The notes beneath the pieces are model-generated. The model ran no database searches, had not been told where the DNA came from, and saw only the letters and a list, made by a program, of their open reading frames with translations. Source: Salinimicrobium sp049680855 (GTDB lineage Bacteria > Bacteroidota > Bacteroidia > Flavobacteriales > Flavobacteriaceae). Taken from it: 64,000 bases of DNA. Numbering within the stretch: position 1 is the first letter of the stretch; every line of letters starts with the position of its first letter. Below are positions 10,776 to 19,250 of this stretch, piece after piece. The translations under genes were made by a program, and so were the position numbers. The stretch lies in contig NZ_JBMPGS010000003.1 of the NCBI RefSeq assembly GCF_049680855.1, positions 330,056 through 394,055 of the forward strand, given 5' to 3'.

Positions 10776-11985
10776 GAAGCTTACTTTTGGTTACATATTC
10801 CTGCAGATAATTAAAACGAGGCGTCAATTTGCCATTTTTGGTCATCCTGGCCCTTTCAAGAACAGCATCTTTGTCATCATTAAAAAAGGCAGACAGAACA
10901 TTTTCCAGGAACATTTCTCCAAAACCTTCACTGGCATCTTTAGGTAATTCACATGGCAGATTGTCTACAGCCATGACAAGTATGGCATTTTTTTCCCTAA
11001 AATCTACTTCTATACCTTTTTGAGGATCGATTCCATAAAAAGGTTCTGCAATAGTAGAAGGCCGAATAGTGGTTGCCACAGGACCATTGATATCACAGGA
11101 AATATCAGCTACATATTTTATTCTGAAATCGGGTGATTTTAATTCTTCAGAAGTGTAGAAATTAGGTGCTCCCTGGCCGTAAAAATGGCCTGCCACGAAA
11201 AGATCTGCTATTTTGGCAAACCTGGCAAAATTTGATTCATAATCCTGCGGATTATCGAAAAAATCCTGCACCGTTCCCGGTTTTCCATCTTTACGCTTGT
11301 TGTAATCCAGCACATCTATGTGGCAATATACGGGCTCATCATACGAACCCTCCAAAAAGGCATTTACGGGCAGCTTTTTGATCTTGAGGTGATCCAGGAT
11401 CTCTTTTGCACCACCAGCGACTTTTCCGCTTCCGGTAAGGACTATCTTAATTGGCGGAACTTCTATTTTGTCAAGTTCCCTAAGCATAAAATCAAGATCT
11501 GGCAGTTCACTGGCTTTTGGCAGCGAAAAAGTCCCTTCTTTCAAGCCAATCCCCCTTAACCCATTGTAAGTCCCTACAAGGCCTGCATATCTTCCAAAAC
11601 CAATCAACCTGCCTCCTCGTTCATTTACAATAACCTCATGATCATATAGTTCTATGTTCTTTTCAAGAATTTCCCTTAAAAGATCCCGATTGTAAGGCTG
11701 CTTTTTTATGGTGTGTGAAAAGAAGAAATATTTTTTATTTGGAATTAAAAAAGGAACCGGCACTTCTTTTACTCCTAATAGTACATCACAATCTGACATA
11801 TCTTCGGAAACTTCAAAACCGGCTTCTTCATAGGCTTTATCAGAAAAGATCCTGATGTCTGAACTTTCTACTTTGAATTGGGCCTCCGGAAATCTTTTTG
11901 CAGCTTCCTTCAGCTTTTCCGGGGAGAACACCACTCTTTTGTCCGGCGGACTTTTTCTCTCTTTAATAATTCCAAATTTGATCAT
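10762..11985 (-). CDS. NAD(P)-dependent dehydrogenase of the alanine dehydrogenase/transhydrogenase-saccharopine dehydrogenase (LYS1-like) group
   Basis: A 407-residue protein. The N-terminal third follows the AlaDH/PNT N-terminal domain (GIIKERKSPPDKRVVFSPE, then GVKEVP and the FFSHTIKKQPYNR histidine region). A Rossmann motif GSGKVAGGAKEIL begins near residue 185. The KEVP plus SHT arrangement is closest to NAD-dependent, lysine-forming saccharopine dehydrogenases, but bacterial members are often of unproven specificity. It is first in an operon with two EEP-fold genes. A TATCTTTG-type -7 box lies 36-43 bases upstream on the minus strand (12021-12028). Confidence 0.75.
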   Translation of the reverse strand: MIKFGIIKERKSPPDKRVVFSPEKLKEAAKRFPEAQFKVESSDIRIFSDKAYEEAGFEVSEDMSDCDVLLGVKEVPVPFLIPNKKYFFFSHTIKKQPYNRDLLREILEKNIELYDHEVIVNERGGRLIGFGRYAGLVGTYNGLRGIGLKEGTFSLPKASELPDLDFMLRELDKIEVPPIKIVLTGSGKVAGGAKEILDHLKIKKLPVNAFLEGSYDEPVYCHIDVLDYNKRKDGKPGTVQDFFDNPQDYESNFARFAKIADLFVAGHFYGQGAPNFYTSEELKSPDFRIKYVADISCDINGPVATTIRPSTIAEPFYGIDPQKGIEVDFREKNAILVMAVDNLPCELPKDASEGFGEMFLENVLSAFFNDDKDAVLERARMTKNGKLTPRFNYLQEYVTKSKLHENS

Positions 11986-12020
11986 ATGGGAACAGCGTTT
12001 ACTTTTTATTTGTTGTCTTT

Positions 12021-12028
12021 CAAAGATA
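12021..12028 (-). promoter_or_regulatory. candidate -7 box for the LYS1-like dehydrogenase operon
   Basis: TATCTTTG on the minus strand, about 36 bases before the start codon. A second TATCTTTG faces the other way at 12043-12050, so the pair looks like back-to-back promoters. No clear -33 element is visible for either. Confidence 0.4.
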
Positions 12029-12055
12029 TGAATTTAAAACTGTATCTTTGTTTTG

Positions 12056-12082
12056 GCAGCCCTGAACGGCTGCTACTTTTTT
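12056..12082 (+). terminator. terminator-like hairpin upstream of tmRNA
   Basis: GCAGCC and GGCTGC pair around a six-base loop, and TAC then six T follow. It starts six bases after a plus-strand TATCTTTG box and lies about 130 bases before the tmRNA gene. No gene precedes it on this strand, so what it terminates is unclear. Confidence 0.45.
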
Positions 12083-12212
12083 GAAGTATTTTTGCGGTGG
12101 GGATTGATTGAATTTGAAGTTTTGACTGAAGTGGGAACGCCTACAAACCTGGCATGAAAAATGCAATACAATCTTCGCGGAAATAATTAAATATATAAGT
12201 TCTTTACATAAT

Positions 12213-12609
12213 GGGGTCGACTTGGTTTTGACAGCGAGTCTAACTGAGTTGTAAGCACGTCGAGCGCTGGGAAACAGCTCGTAAATCTCATTTTTCACAC
12301 TTTTTTAAACGGCGAGAATAACTACGCCTTGGCTGCATAACCGAATTATAGTAGGTTATACTTAGTCCCTGCAAGGCAGGGAGCCAAGATGTCTCGTGGA
12401 AGCCTTGATTTACGGCGTCCACACCAGAGGCACCGGTAAAGTAAATATAGGGATCTTAGGGCCTTGATAAGATTCTGAACTTTAAGCGAGGATACGTGTA
12501 AAGTTGGTGGTTTTCGGCCGGCTTTGCATCGACAACCAAGTGAAAACTAAACGTGTAGAAAGCAATTGAGTTGCTTGTTTGGACGAGGGTTCGAACCCCT
12601 CCGACTCCA
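12213..12609 (+). ncRNA. ssrA: transfer-messenger RNA (tmRNA)
   Basis: Rescues stalled ribosomes and tags their products for proteolysis. The 5' end GGGGTCG pairs with CGACTCC at the 3' end to form the tRNA-like acceptor stem. The T-arm GGTTCGAACCCC precedes the 3' end. The tag reading frame at 12311-12340 encodes GENNYALAA followed by TAA, a typical Bacteroidota tag ending in LAA. The full CCA is not encoded (CTCCACTT), so it must be completed after transcription. An intrinsic terminator follows about 28 bases downstream. Confidence 0.96.
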
Positions 12610-12632
12610 CTTTTTGAGTATCAAACTCAATC

Positions 12633-12667
12633 AAAAACCCCGGAATCCTAGGATTTACGGGGTTTTT
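12633..12667 (+). terminator. tmRNA terminator
   Basis: CCCCG pairs with CGGGG and AATCC with GGATT, with A5 before and T5 after. It lies 24 bases past the tmRNA 3' end and could serve both strands. Confidence 0.88.
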
Positions 12668-12745
12668 CATTTTTTATAAAGTTTATTTGCCCTTTTCGAG
12701 GAACAGCTTTTTCCACGACAAAGCAGAATCATATTGTGATTAACT

Positions 12746-13183
12746 TTAACCTTTCTGCGGATGGAAATTCGGATCTGAAGGATCATTATCTAAATCATAG
12801 GTGATACCGAGGACGAACATAAAAAGTCCGTAGCAAATAATTCCGAAGGCAACTATGGCAAAGGGAATCTTTCCAATGTGATCGCCTATAAAATTAAAGG
12901 CTTTATCTGTATTAACGACATAACTAGGATCTTTAAGTATACCCGATTTGATAAAAAAGAAGCCAATAATACCTAAAATCACCCCACGGGCAACATAGCC
13001 GGTGAATCCAAGAAAAAAGATGACGGACTTTTTTTTCCTGCCAAATTCTACAATATCTAAACGCTCCCGATACCCACGGGTAATTCCGTAAAATAATTGC
13101 ACTGCAGCAATCAAAGCTATGAAAGCACCTACCCCCACAATTAGCCATTTGCCCCAACCGTAATTTAAAATGTTAGCCGTCAT
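12746..13183 (-). CDS. DUF1206 membrane protein, C-terminal part (split gene)
   Basis: 145 residues with about four membrane segments, matching the second half of DUF1206 proteins such as the intact one at 55714-56505. The ATG lies 14 bases past the stop of the other half. Read without that ATG, the frame stays open upstream (PEQKRE before the Met) and would join the first half by a +1 shift at TCC-TGA. It therefore looks like the back half of one broken or frameshifted gene rather than an independent gene. Translation as a separate coupled subunit cannot be excluded. Function is unknown. Confidence 0.6.
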   Translation of the reverse strand: MTANILNYGWGKWLIVGVGAFIALIAAVQLFYGITRGYRERLDIVEFGRKKKSVIFFLGFTGYVARGVILGIIGFFFIKSGILKDPSYVVNTDKAFNFIGDHIGKIPFAIVAFGIICYGLFMFVLGITYDLDNDPSDPNFHPQKG

Positions 13184-13196
13184 TTCCCTCTTCTGC

Positions 13197-13670
13197 TCAG
13201 GACTGTTCAGAATAATTTGCTGTCCCCAATAAAACTACCAGCGCAGAGTATGCGATAAGTGCATCGGCAAAAGAGCTGAGACCTATCCCGGTACGACGGG
13301 TAATTCCTTTCCAGCTATTTCCATATTGGTAGGGATCGCTAAATGATTCATAGATTCGCCAGGCAATATAACAGAGCATTCCCAACAGTATGGCCCAGAT
13401 GATAATTTCACCCCCCGGCAGTTCCTGTACATAGGCTAGTAGGCTGTTTTTGGAAGCGCCGCCCTCTTTAAGTCTTAACAGGGAAAGAATAGCAATTACA
13501 CCTATGGCCATATAAATGAGGCCGGTGGAAATACAACCCAGAATAGGAAAATATTTGATGTACTTCTTCTTCGCTTTTTTCACAGGGAAAACAAATTTAC
13601 TCCTGAAAGTAAGATTTTTTTCCTTTTCCGGTAGAATACCATTCAATTTCCCTAAAGGAATGGTCCTCAA
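13197..13670 (-). CDS. DUF1206 membrane protein, N-terminal part (split gene)
   Basis: The longest frame gives 157 residues from a TTG. A GTG at 13583 (VKKAKKKYIKYFPILGC) is a more likely start because it gives the short basic N-terminus and first helix position of other DUF1206 proteins. It holds about three membrane segments and ends ANYSEQS at a TGA. Joined to 12746-13183 by a +1 shift, the product would be about 278 residues, close to the 263 of the intact paralogue in this window. This could be a real mutation, a sequence error, or programmed shifting at the UGA. Function is unknown. Confidence 0.6.
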   Translation of the reverse strand: MRTIPLGKLNGILPEKEKNLTFRSKFVFPVKKAKKKYIKYFPILGCISTGLIYMAIGVIAILSLLRLKEGGASKNSLLAYVQELPGGEIIIWAILLGMLCYIAWRIYESFSDPYQYGNSWKGITRRTGIGLSSFADALIAYSALVVLLGTANYSEQS

Positions 13671-13756
13671 AGTTGGGATTTCTCTTCTTGAGTAAAAGCA
13701 TTTCTGCTTTCCTTGGAGACAAAGTCACGAATTAATTTTTTTCAATAATACCCTTA

Positions 13757-13771
13757 AAAAATGGCATTTCT
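13757..13771. repeat. dispersed palindrome copy 4 (one mismatch)
   Basis: AAAAATGGCATTTCT, one mismatch. It lies between the divergent DUF1206 and methyltransferase genes. Confidence 0.5.
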
Positions 13772-13961
13772 GGCACCCACTTTTCGGCTAGATTTACTTT
13801 TTGATCTTCCGGGTTTATATTTTTATAATTATTTTGAGCACCGAAATATTGCAAAGTGGATAAAATGGATTTTAAACAGTAGTAATGAGCAGATATATTT
13901 TTGTTCTTGATGATTTGTTTTTGTTTCATAGGGGCTTTATCTTACACCCTCCTCATAAAAG

Positions 13962-14627
13962 ATGACAAAAAACAGACAATTAAAGAAGCCGTGGCCGACT
14001 AAAGATGCTATGGTGCAGATATATGAAAATAACCTGTGGGGTGGTAAAAAATCTCAATTTTACTCTGGCCTTGGCTCACATCATCCTGAAACAGTAAATC
14101 CATATATAGCTGTAATATCCGATTTTTTAAGAAATTTTAAAACTCCCCCGGTAGTTTGCGATTTGGGTTGTGGAGATTTCAACATTGGCAAAGAACTGGT
14201 AAAGTACGCTAATAAATACATCGCACTAGATATAGTTCCAAATCTTATAGCGCATAATCGAAAAAAATTTAGAGCCGCCAATTTGGAATTCTATGCTTTA
14301 GACATTTCAAAGGATAAATTGCCTTCTGGTGATTGCGCATTGATAAGGCAGGTTTTGCAACATCTATCCAACGTGGAAATTCAAAGAGTAGTGGAAAAAT
14401 TGTATGATTTTAGGTATGTAATTTTAACCGAACATTTGCCGACAGAAGATTTTGAACCCAATAAGGATATTATTTCCGGACAGGGTACCCGACTAAAAAA
14501 GCAAAGTGGAGTAATTCTTAACGCTTCACCATTTAACTTCAAAGTCAAAGAAGAAAAACAATTACTATCTGTTCCATCTTTTGGTTTTAAAGGAGTGTTA
14601 GTAACTACGCTTTATAAGGTAAGATAA
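13962..14627 (+). CDS. class I SAM-dependent methyltransferase
   Basis: 221 residues with a Rossmann SAM-binding motif I, VVCDLGCGDF, near residue 65. It is followed by an acidic loop (IALDIVPNLI), the ALDISKDKLPSGDCALIRQVLQHLS motif region and YVILTEHLP. This is the pattern of small-molecule methyltransferases. The acceptor is unknown. The gene is isolated, has long spacers on both sides and looks more AT-rich than its neighbours by eye. That is compatible with recent acquisition, though composition was not computed. Confidence 0.8.
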   Translation: MTKNRQLKKPWPTKDAMVQIYENNLWGGKKSQFYSGLGSHHPETVNPYIAVISDFLRNFKTPPVVCDLGCGDFNIGKELVKYANKYIALDIVPNLIAHNRKKFRAANLEFYALDISKDKLPSGDCALIRQVLQHLSNVEIQRVVEKLYDFRYVILTEHLPTEDFEPNKDIISGQGTRLKKQSGVILNASPFNFKVKEEKQLLSVPSFGFKGVLVTTLYKVR

Positions 14628-14920
14628 CACTAACGGAGGTGAATTCTGCTATATTGAAAAATTGAACCAGTCCTCTCTAAATGGGCAACAAATTGAATTA
14701 TAATCCATCGCAACCATTTTGCTTCTAATCCAAAGTTAAAAATTGAAGCGAGACCAATGCGGTAGCTATGAAATCTTATTTTGTCACTACTATTGCCCTT
14801 CCTATTCCTTTTACCCTTACTTTTAATTTATTTTGTAATCAGGATTTCAAGGAGCTTTCTCATTATAAAAAATTGAAGCTCAATCTTTCAAAATTCAAAA
14901 GGATTTTCTTTGCGTAATAA

Positions 14921-15268
14921 TTAATCTAATTGTTTCCTTATACGCTGCAGTAATTCTTCAATATCAAAGGGTTTGGCTATAAAATCATCGGCTCCTTCTA
15001 ATTTATTAATATTTGCATGGGCAGACATTAGTAGCACCGGAATTTTTTTGGTGACTTCTTTTTTCTTCAGGTCTTTGCAAAGATCCAGTCCGTTGCCGTC
15101 GGGCAGCATTATGTCTAGCAAAAACAGGTCGGGAATTTCTTGAGGAACTATTTTCTGAAAAGACCTGGCAGAGGGGAAAGTTTTTACTGAATAATTATGA
15201 CTCACCAGCAGGAACTCTATCAATTCCCGAATTCCCTCATCATCTTCAACTATAAAAATTTCTTTCAT
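14921..15268 (-). CDS. single-domain response regulator
   Basis: 115 residues, a CheY-like receiver and nothing else. The acidic pocket is EDD (8-10), the phosphoacceptor is D52 in LLDIMLP, the conserved Ser is S82 in MSAH and Lys is K99 in AKPFD. With no output domain it probably passes phosphate on or binds a partner. It lies 27 bases downstream of the PAS/GAF histidine kinase on the same strand, its likely cognate kinase. Confidence 0.9.
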   Translation of the reverse strand: MKEIFIVEDDEGIRELIEFLLVSHNYSVKTFPSARSFQKIVPQEIPDLFLLDIMLPDGNGLDLCKDLKKKEVTKKIPVLLMSAHANINKLEGADDFIAKPFDIEELLQRIRKQLD

Positions 15269-15295
15269 ATAATTATTTTTGAATTGTCACACCCC

Positions 15296-17704
15296 CTACC
15301 CTGATACTTCTAGATTGCCTTTTATTTCTTTATGCTTTTCTGCGCTCATAGGTAGGGTGAAATAGAATTCAGATCCCTTGCCATATTCACTGCTCACTTC
15401 AATAACCCCGTTATGACGATCAATGATTTGCTTGGTAAGATATAATCCCAATCCTAACCCACTTATCCCCTGAGTATTTTCTGCACGATAAAACCGAGTG
15501 AACAGCTGGTTCTTTTGCTCCTCTGTAAGACCTATCCCCTTGTCTCTTACACGCACAGTCACGTTATTACCTACTACTTCTAAATTGACATAAATTGCAT
15601 CTGCTTTGGGGGAATACTTTATCGCATTGGTTAAGAAATTCAAGATCGCCTGTTCAATACGCTGCTTATCTCCTTCAATATAAGCAGTGGTGCCTCCTAA
15701 AGTTTCTACGATTTTGTGGGTTTTTGTGGAGTACCTGAAAGTTTCAATAATCTCCTGTAGCATTTCTTTAAGATCAAACACCTCCAGAGAAAAGTCCAAT
15801 CTTCCGGCTTCTATTCTGGACATATTGAGCAAATCTTCTACAAGAGTATTTAATTTATCGACTTGATAAAGTGATTTTTTTAGAAAAAGTGCCGACATCT
15901 TTTCCTTTTCTGTTTTCGCCAGCACCTGCAAATAACCTTTGATTGTCGTAAGAGGTGTTTTTAGCTCATGGCTCGCCAGTGCTATAAATTCATCTTTTTT
16001 ATCACTTAGGGACTTTACCTGCTCAAAAAGCCTGGAATTATCAAGAGAAACTGCGGCTTGCGCAGCAATGTTCACAACCATTAATTCGTGTTCTTCAGTG
16101 AACATTCCTTGATCAGGATGTTCATATACTAGTCCTCCAATGACCGCTCCAGACTTTGAAACTACTGGTACGGCCAGATAACTCCTCATACCGGAAGATT
16201 CTTTTGGCGTTCCATCGTAGATATTATTCTCATCAGGACTCGAAGTTTTTGTAATATCACTTAGGCGAATTACCTGCTTATCTACCAGTGTGCGTCTAAT
16301 TACTTCAGTTTGACCGAGCTTTTTCATATTCGCAATAGTCTCAGGCGGCAACCCGGCAAGTGTGAATAGCTCAAAGCTGTCTCCATTATCATCTACATTG
16401 TTATAATAAAAAGCACCATAAGCTGCACCGGTTAATGTAGTAGTGGCATCTGTCACCCGTTGTAGAATTCCTTTAACATCCAGATGCTCAGAAATACTTT
16501 TCCCTATGGTATTTAAAGTCTCCAGGTTTTTAATATAACTTTCCATAGCAATCTGTGATTCCACCTGTGCTGAAATATCCCTGGCTACTTTTGAGGCACC
16601 AATGATATTACCCCGCCTATCTTTTATTGGAGAAACAGTGATGGAAACAGGTATTTCTTTACCAGATTTATGACGTCGGATCGTTTCAAAATGATCAATT
16701 TTACTTCCACTCCTTATTCGGCCGAGAATTACATCTTCTTCCATCAGTCTTTCCTCGGGAATAAGCATCGTAATAGATCTTCCTATAGCTTCTTCTTCAG
16801 AATAGCCAAATATCTGTTCCGCTCCTCGGTTCCAACTCATGATGATACCTTCTAAATTTTTACTAACGATGGCATCATCCGACGATTCAACTATAGCCGA
16901 AAGCATCGCCTGCTTTTCTTCTACATTTAACCTGTCTGTAATATCTCTTGCTACCTTTGATGCTCCCACGATCTTCCCATGAGCATCTTTGATAGGTGAT
17001 ACGCTTACAGAAATAGGAATTTCCCGGCCACTTTTGTCAATACGAATAGTATCTATATGATCTACCCTTTTCCCATTTCTAATGTTGGAAATAATATCCT
17101 TTTCTTCACCCAAACGGTTTTTTGGAATTAAGAGAGTGATATGTTGACCAAGTGCTTCACATTCGGAATAGCCGAAGATGCGTTCGGCTCCATGATTCCA
17201 GCTGGTAATAATTCCATTTAAATTTTTACTTATAATGGCATCATCTGAAGATTCCACGATAGCTGAAAGTGTAGCCTGCTTCACATAATCCTGCTGTTGC
17301 TCGGTTATATCTACAAGAGTGTTGCAGCTACCGGTTAATTCATGCCTCTCATTAAACTGTGGTTGCGGAAAAACCAGAAGGGTTCTAAAACCACCGCCGG
17401 ATTTCTCAATTCGAATAGAGATATTTTTCTGAGCAATTCCAGTTTTCAAAGTCTTAGCCACGGGACTTTCTTCCACGGGCATGGGAGTACCATCGGGATA
17501 ATACATTTTCCAGGAGCCACACCAAAGTTCCTTACCTACAATGGGCTTCCTGCCCCAAAGTTCCGCTGCCGCTTTATTATAGTAGGTTATGATACCATCG
17601 GCTTCACAAGTGTAAAATGCAACAGGAGAATCTTCAAACATTTGCTTAAAGTTAACATGTCTACTTTCCCTTTTCCCCGCTACTTGTTTCATATCCTTTT
17701 CCAT
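15296..17704 (-). CDS. PAS-PAS-PAS-GAF sensor histidine kinase
   Basis: 802 residues with no membrane segment, so probably cytoplasmic. PAS1 is at about 18-140, PAS2 at 146-258, PAS3 at 268-380 and GAF at 398-560. The HisKA dimerisation helix has phospho-His H579 in ASHELKTPL. The HATPase domain has an N box (NFLTNAIKYS), DKGIGL and GLGLGLYLTKQI. PAS2 and PAS3 are close copies of each other (ESSDDAI, SWN.GAE.IFGYS and SPIKD...GASKVARDI in both), an internal duplication. The several sensor modules suggest small-ligand, redox or light input, but no haem or flavin cysteine can be assigned. Confidence 0.92.
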   Translation of the reverse strand: MEKDMKQVAGKRESRHVNFKQMFEDSPVAFYTCEADGIITYYNKAAAELWGRKPIVGKELWCGSWKMYYPDGTPMPVEESPVAKTLKTGIAQKNISIRIEKSGGGFRTLLVFPQPQFNERHELTGSCNTLVDITEQQQDYVKQATLSAIVESSDDAIISKNLNGIITSWNHGAERIFGYSECEALGQHITLLIPKNRLGEEKDIISNIRNGKRVDHIDTIRIDKSGREIPISVSVSPIKDAHGKIVGASKVARDITDRLNVEEKQAMLSAIVESSDDAIVSKNLEGIIMSWNRGAEQIFGYSEEEAIGRSITMLIPEERLMEEDVILGRIRSGSKIDHFETIRRHKSGKEIPVSITVSPIKDRRGNIIGASKVARDISAQVESQIAMESYIKNLETLNTIGKSISEHLDVKGILQRVTDATTTLTGAAYGAFYYNNVDDNGDSFELFTLAGLPPETIANMKKLGQTEVIRRTLVDKQVIRLSDITKTSSPDENNIYDGTPKESSGMRSYLAVPVVSKSGAVIGGLVYEHPDQGMFTEEHELMVVNIAAQAAVSLDNSRLFEQVKSLSDKKDEFIALASHELKTPLTTIKGYLQVLAKTEKEKMSALFLKKSLYQVDKLNTLVEDLLNMSRIEAGRLDFSLEVFDLKEMLQEIIETFRYSTKTHKIVETLGGTTAYIEGDKQRIEQAILNFLTNAIKYSPKADAIYVNLEVVGNNVTVRVRDKGIGLTEEQKNQLFTRFYRAENTQGISGLGLGLYLTKQIIDRHNGVIEVSSEYGKGSEFYFTLPMSAEKHKEIKGNLEVSG

Positions 17705-18069
17705 TATTTTCTATACAGAACGGAATAAATAATCCTAACTATTAACTTAAAATCTTGAATCCAAAGATTAAAGATAGAACATCAAATTTCCATTTTATGA
17801 AGAGACCAACCAATCTTATAACTCCTTTAACATTTCAAATGCTCATTAGGCTATTTTCTTAAATTTTCCATAATTTTTACCGTGTTTCTTGCTAAATCAC
17901 GGTTTTCATGTCCAAATTTTCAACCTTGAATTTTTAAGAGCCAAAGCGAATTAAAGGTTAAGTTTTGAATACTTGACAAGATGGGCAAAACCACTTAACA
18001 TTATTTTATCACAATATAAAATGACTTCCCATTCTTAAATCCTAATTTTAAAATACCAATTGATTAGGT
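17705..18069. other. gene-free spacer between divergent units
   Basis: 365 AT-rich bases between the histidine kinase and the outer-membrane barrel gene. No open frame with coding character, no clear hairpin and no full promoter match were seen. It must hold the divergent promoters. Confidence 0.4.
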
Positions 18070-19212
18070 ATGGATTTAGAAATTAAACATCTGCTTATCT
18101 TATTCCTTCTTATTACAGGAGCAGTATTTATAGATGAGGTCAATGCTCAGGAAGCCCCACAAGTTTCGGTTGGTGGTGCCCTTCGCTTTAACTATAACCT
18201 TTCCTCCTGGAAGCCGGAGCAGAAAACAAGAGGTGGAGACTTTGGATATGATATGTTTAGGATCAATGCCAATGCAGCTTATCAAGGGATTTACCTGAAC
18301 GCTGAATACCGTTTCTATTCTGAGGCTTTTGGTGGAGGAATGCTAAAACAGGGCTGGTTTGGATATCGCTTTAGCGAAATTGATGAAATACAACTGGGGC
18401 TTACGCAGGTGCCATTTGGAATTCAGCAGTATAATTCCAATAACTGGTTTTTTAATCTCTCCTATTATGTAGGGCTGGAGGATGATCACGATATGGGGAT
18501 CAAATATATTCACCTGGGAGAAAAAACAGAATACCACCTGGGCTTTTTCAAAAATGCAGAAGAATTGAGTTTTGGGAATATTTCAGAAATTTCTCCTGCC
18601 AGATATTCTTATGACGTGGCAGGCAGAAATAAAGAGATTAATCAATTTAATGGAAAGTTTATTTTCAAATTCGGGGAAAACTTCCAGCAAAGATTAGGAA
18701 TTTCCGGTCAATACGGAAGCCTTTACAACCTCGATACTAAAGAAAAGGGGGACCACCATGGATTAGCTCTGCACTACGAAGCTACTTATCAAAAATGGAA
18801 TCTTAAAGCGGAATTTATGAACATCGCCCACAATCCCATTAATACAACCGGCGCTTCCCGGGAGGTAATTTTAATGGCAGCTTATGGAGCACCCTATGAA
18901 GTTGCAGCAGACTTCAATATGTATACTCTTACTCTTTCAAGAGCTGTACCTGTAAAGTGGGGTCCGGTTTCAGCGCTGCAGTTTTACAATGATTTTGGAT
19001 ATATGCAGAAAGAAGTAGAAGATTTTGAAGATTCTGCGATGAATGTGACCGGCATACTTGTAACTGCAGGGAATATATACACTTATATTGATTATGCTGC
19101 CGGTTTTAACCATTCCTGGTTGGGCGGAAATTATGTGGATGATTTTAGCCGTGGAACTCCAGGTGCGAATTGGGAGGCAAGGTTCAATATTAATATTGGG
19201 TATTATTTTTAA
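18070..19212 (+). CDS. outer-membrane beta-barrel (porin-like) protein
   Basis: 380 residues with a signal peptide (about 1-26, ending VNAQ). Alternating aromatic and polar strands such as YLNAEYRFY and WNLKAEFMNIAH run through the protein, and it ends INIGYYF with a C-terminal aromatic, as expected for barrel insertion by the Bam complex. This is the look of a phosphate-selective or general porin. It is 38 bases upstream of a BCCT carrier gene on the same strand, so it may let the same solute through the outer membrane. Substrate assignment is inference. Confidence 0.75.
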   Translation: MDLEIKHLLILFLLITGAVFIDEVNAQEAPQVSVGGALRFNYNLSSWKPEQKTRGGDFGYDMFRINANAAYQGIYLNAEYRFYSEAFGGGMLKQGWFGYRFSEIDEIQLGLTQVPFGIQQYNSNNWFFNLSYYVGLEDDHDMGIKYIHLGEKTEYHLGFFKNAEELSFGNISEISPARYSYDVAGRNKEINQFNGKFIFKFGENFQQRLGISGQYGSLYNLDTKEKGDHHGLALHYEATYQKWNLKAEFMNIAHNPINTTGASREVILMAAYGAPYEVAADFNMYTLTLSRAVPVKWGPVSALQFYNDFGYMQKEVEDFEDSAMNVTGILVTAGNIYTYIDYAAGFNHSWLGGNYVDDFSRGTPGANWEARFNINIGYYF

Positions 19213-19250
19213 AAATCACAAAGAACTACTTAGAATTAAAAACACATTTT

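Noticed and set aside
13732..13929. 65-codon minus-strand frame
   Set aside because: Low-complexity Lys/Asn/Gln-rich start, no recognisable domain, and it overlaps a copy of the dispersed palindrome. Probably not a gene.
13962..14627. Lone methyltransferase as part of a defence or modification island
   Set aside because: No nuclease, integrase or other defence gene is adjacent, and the motifs are those of a small-molecule methyltransferase.
14768..14917. 49-residue frame beginning MKSYFVTTIALPIPF, with a hydrophobic N-terminus
   Set aside because: It could be a small exported protein, but there is no recognised promoter or homology and the sequence is very AT-rich. Chance is as likely.
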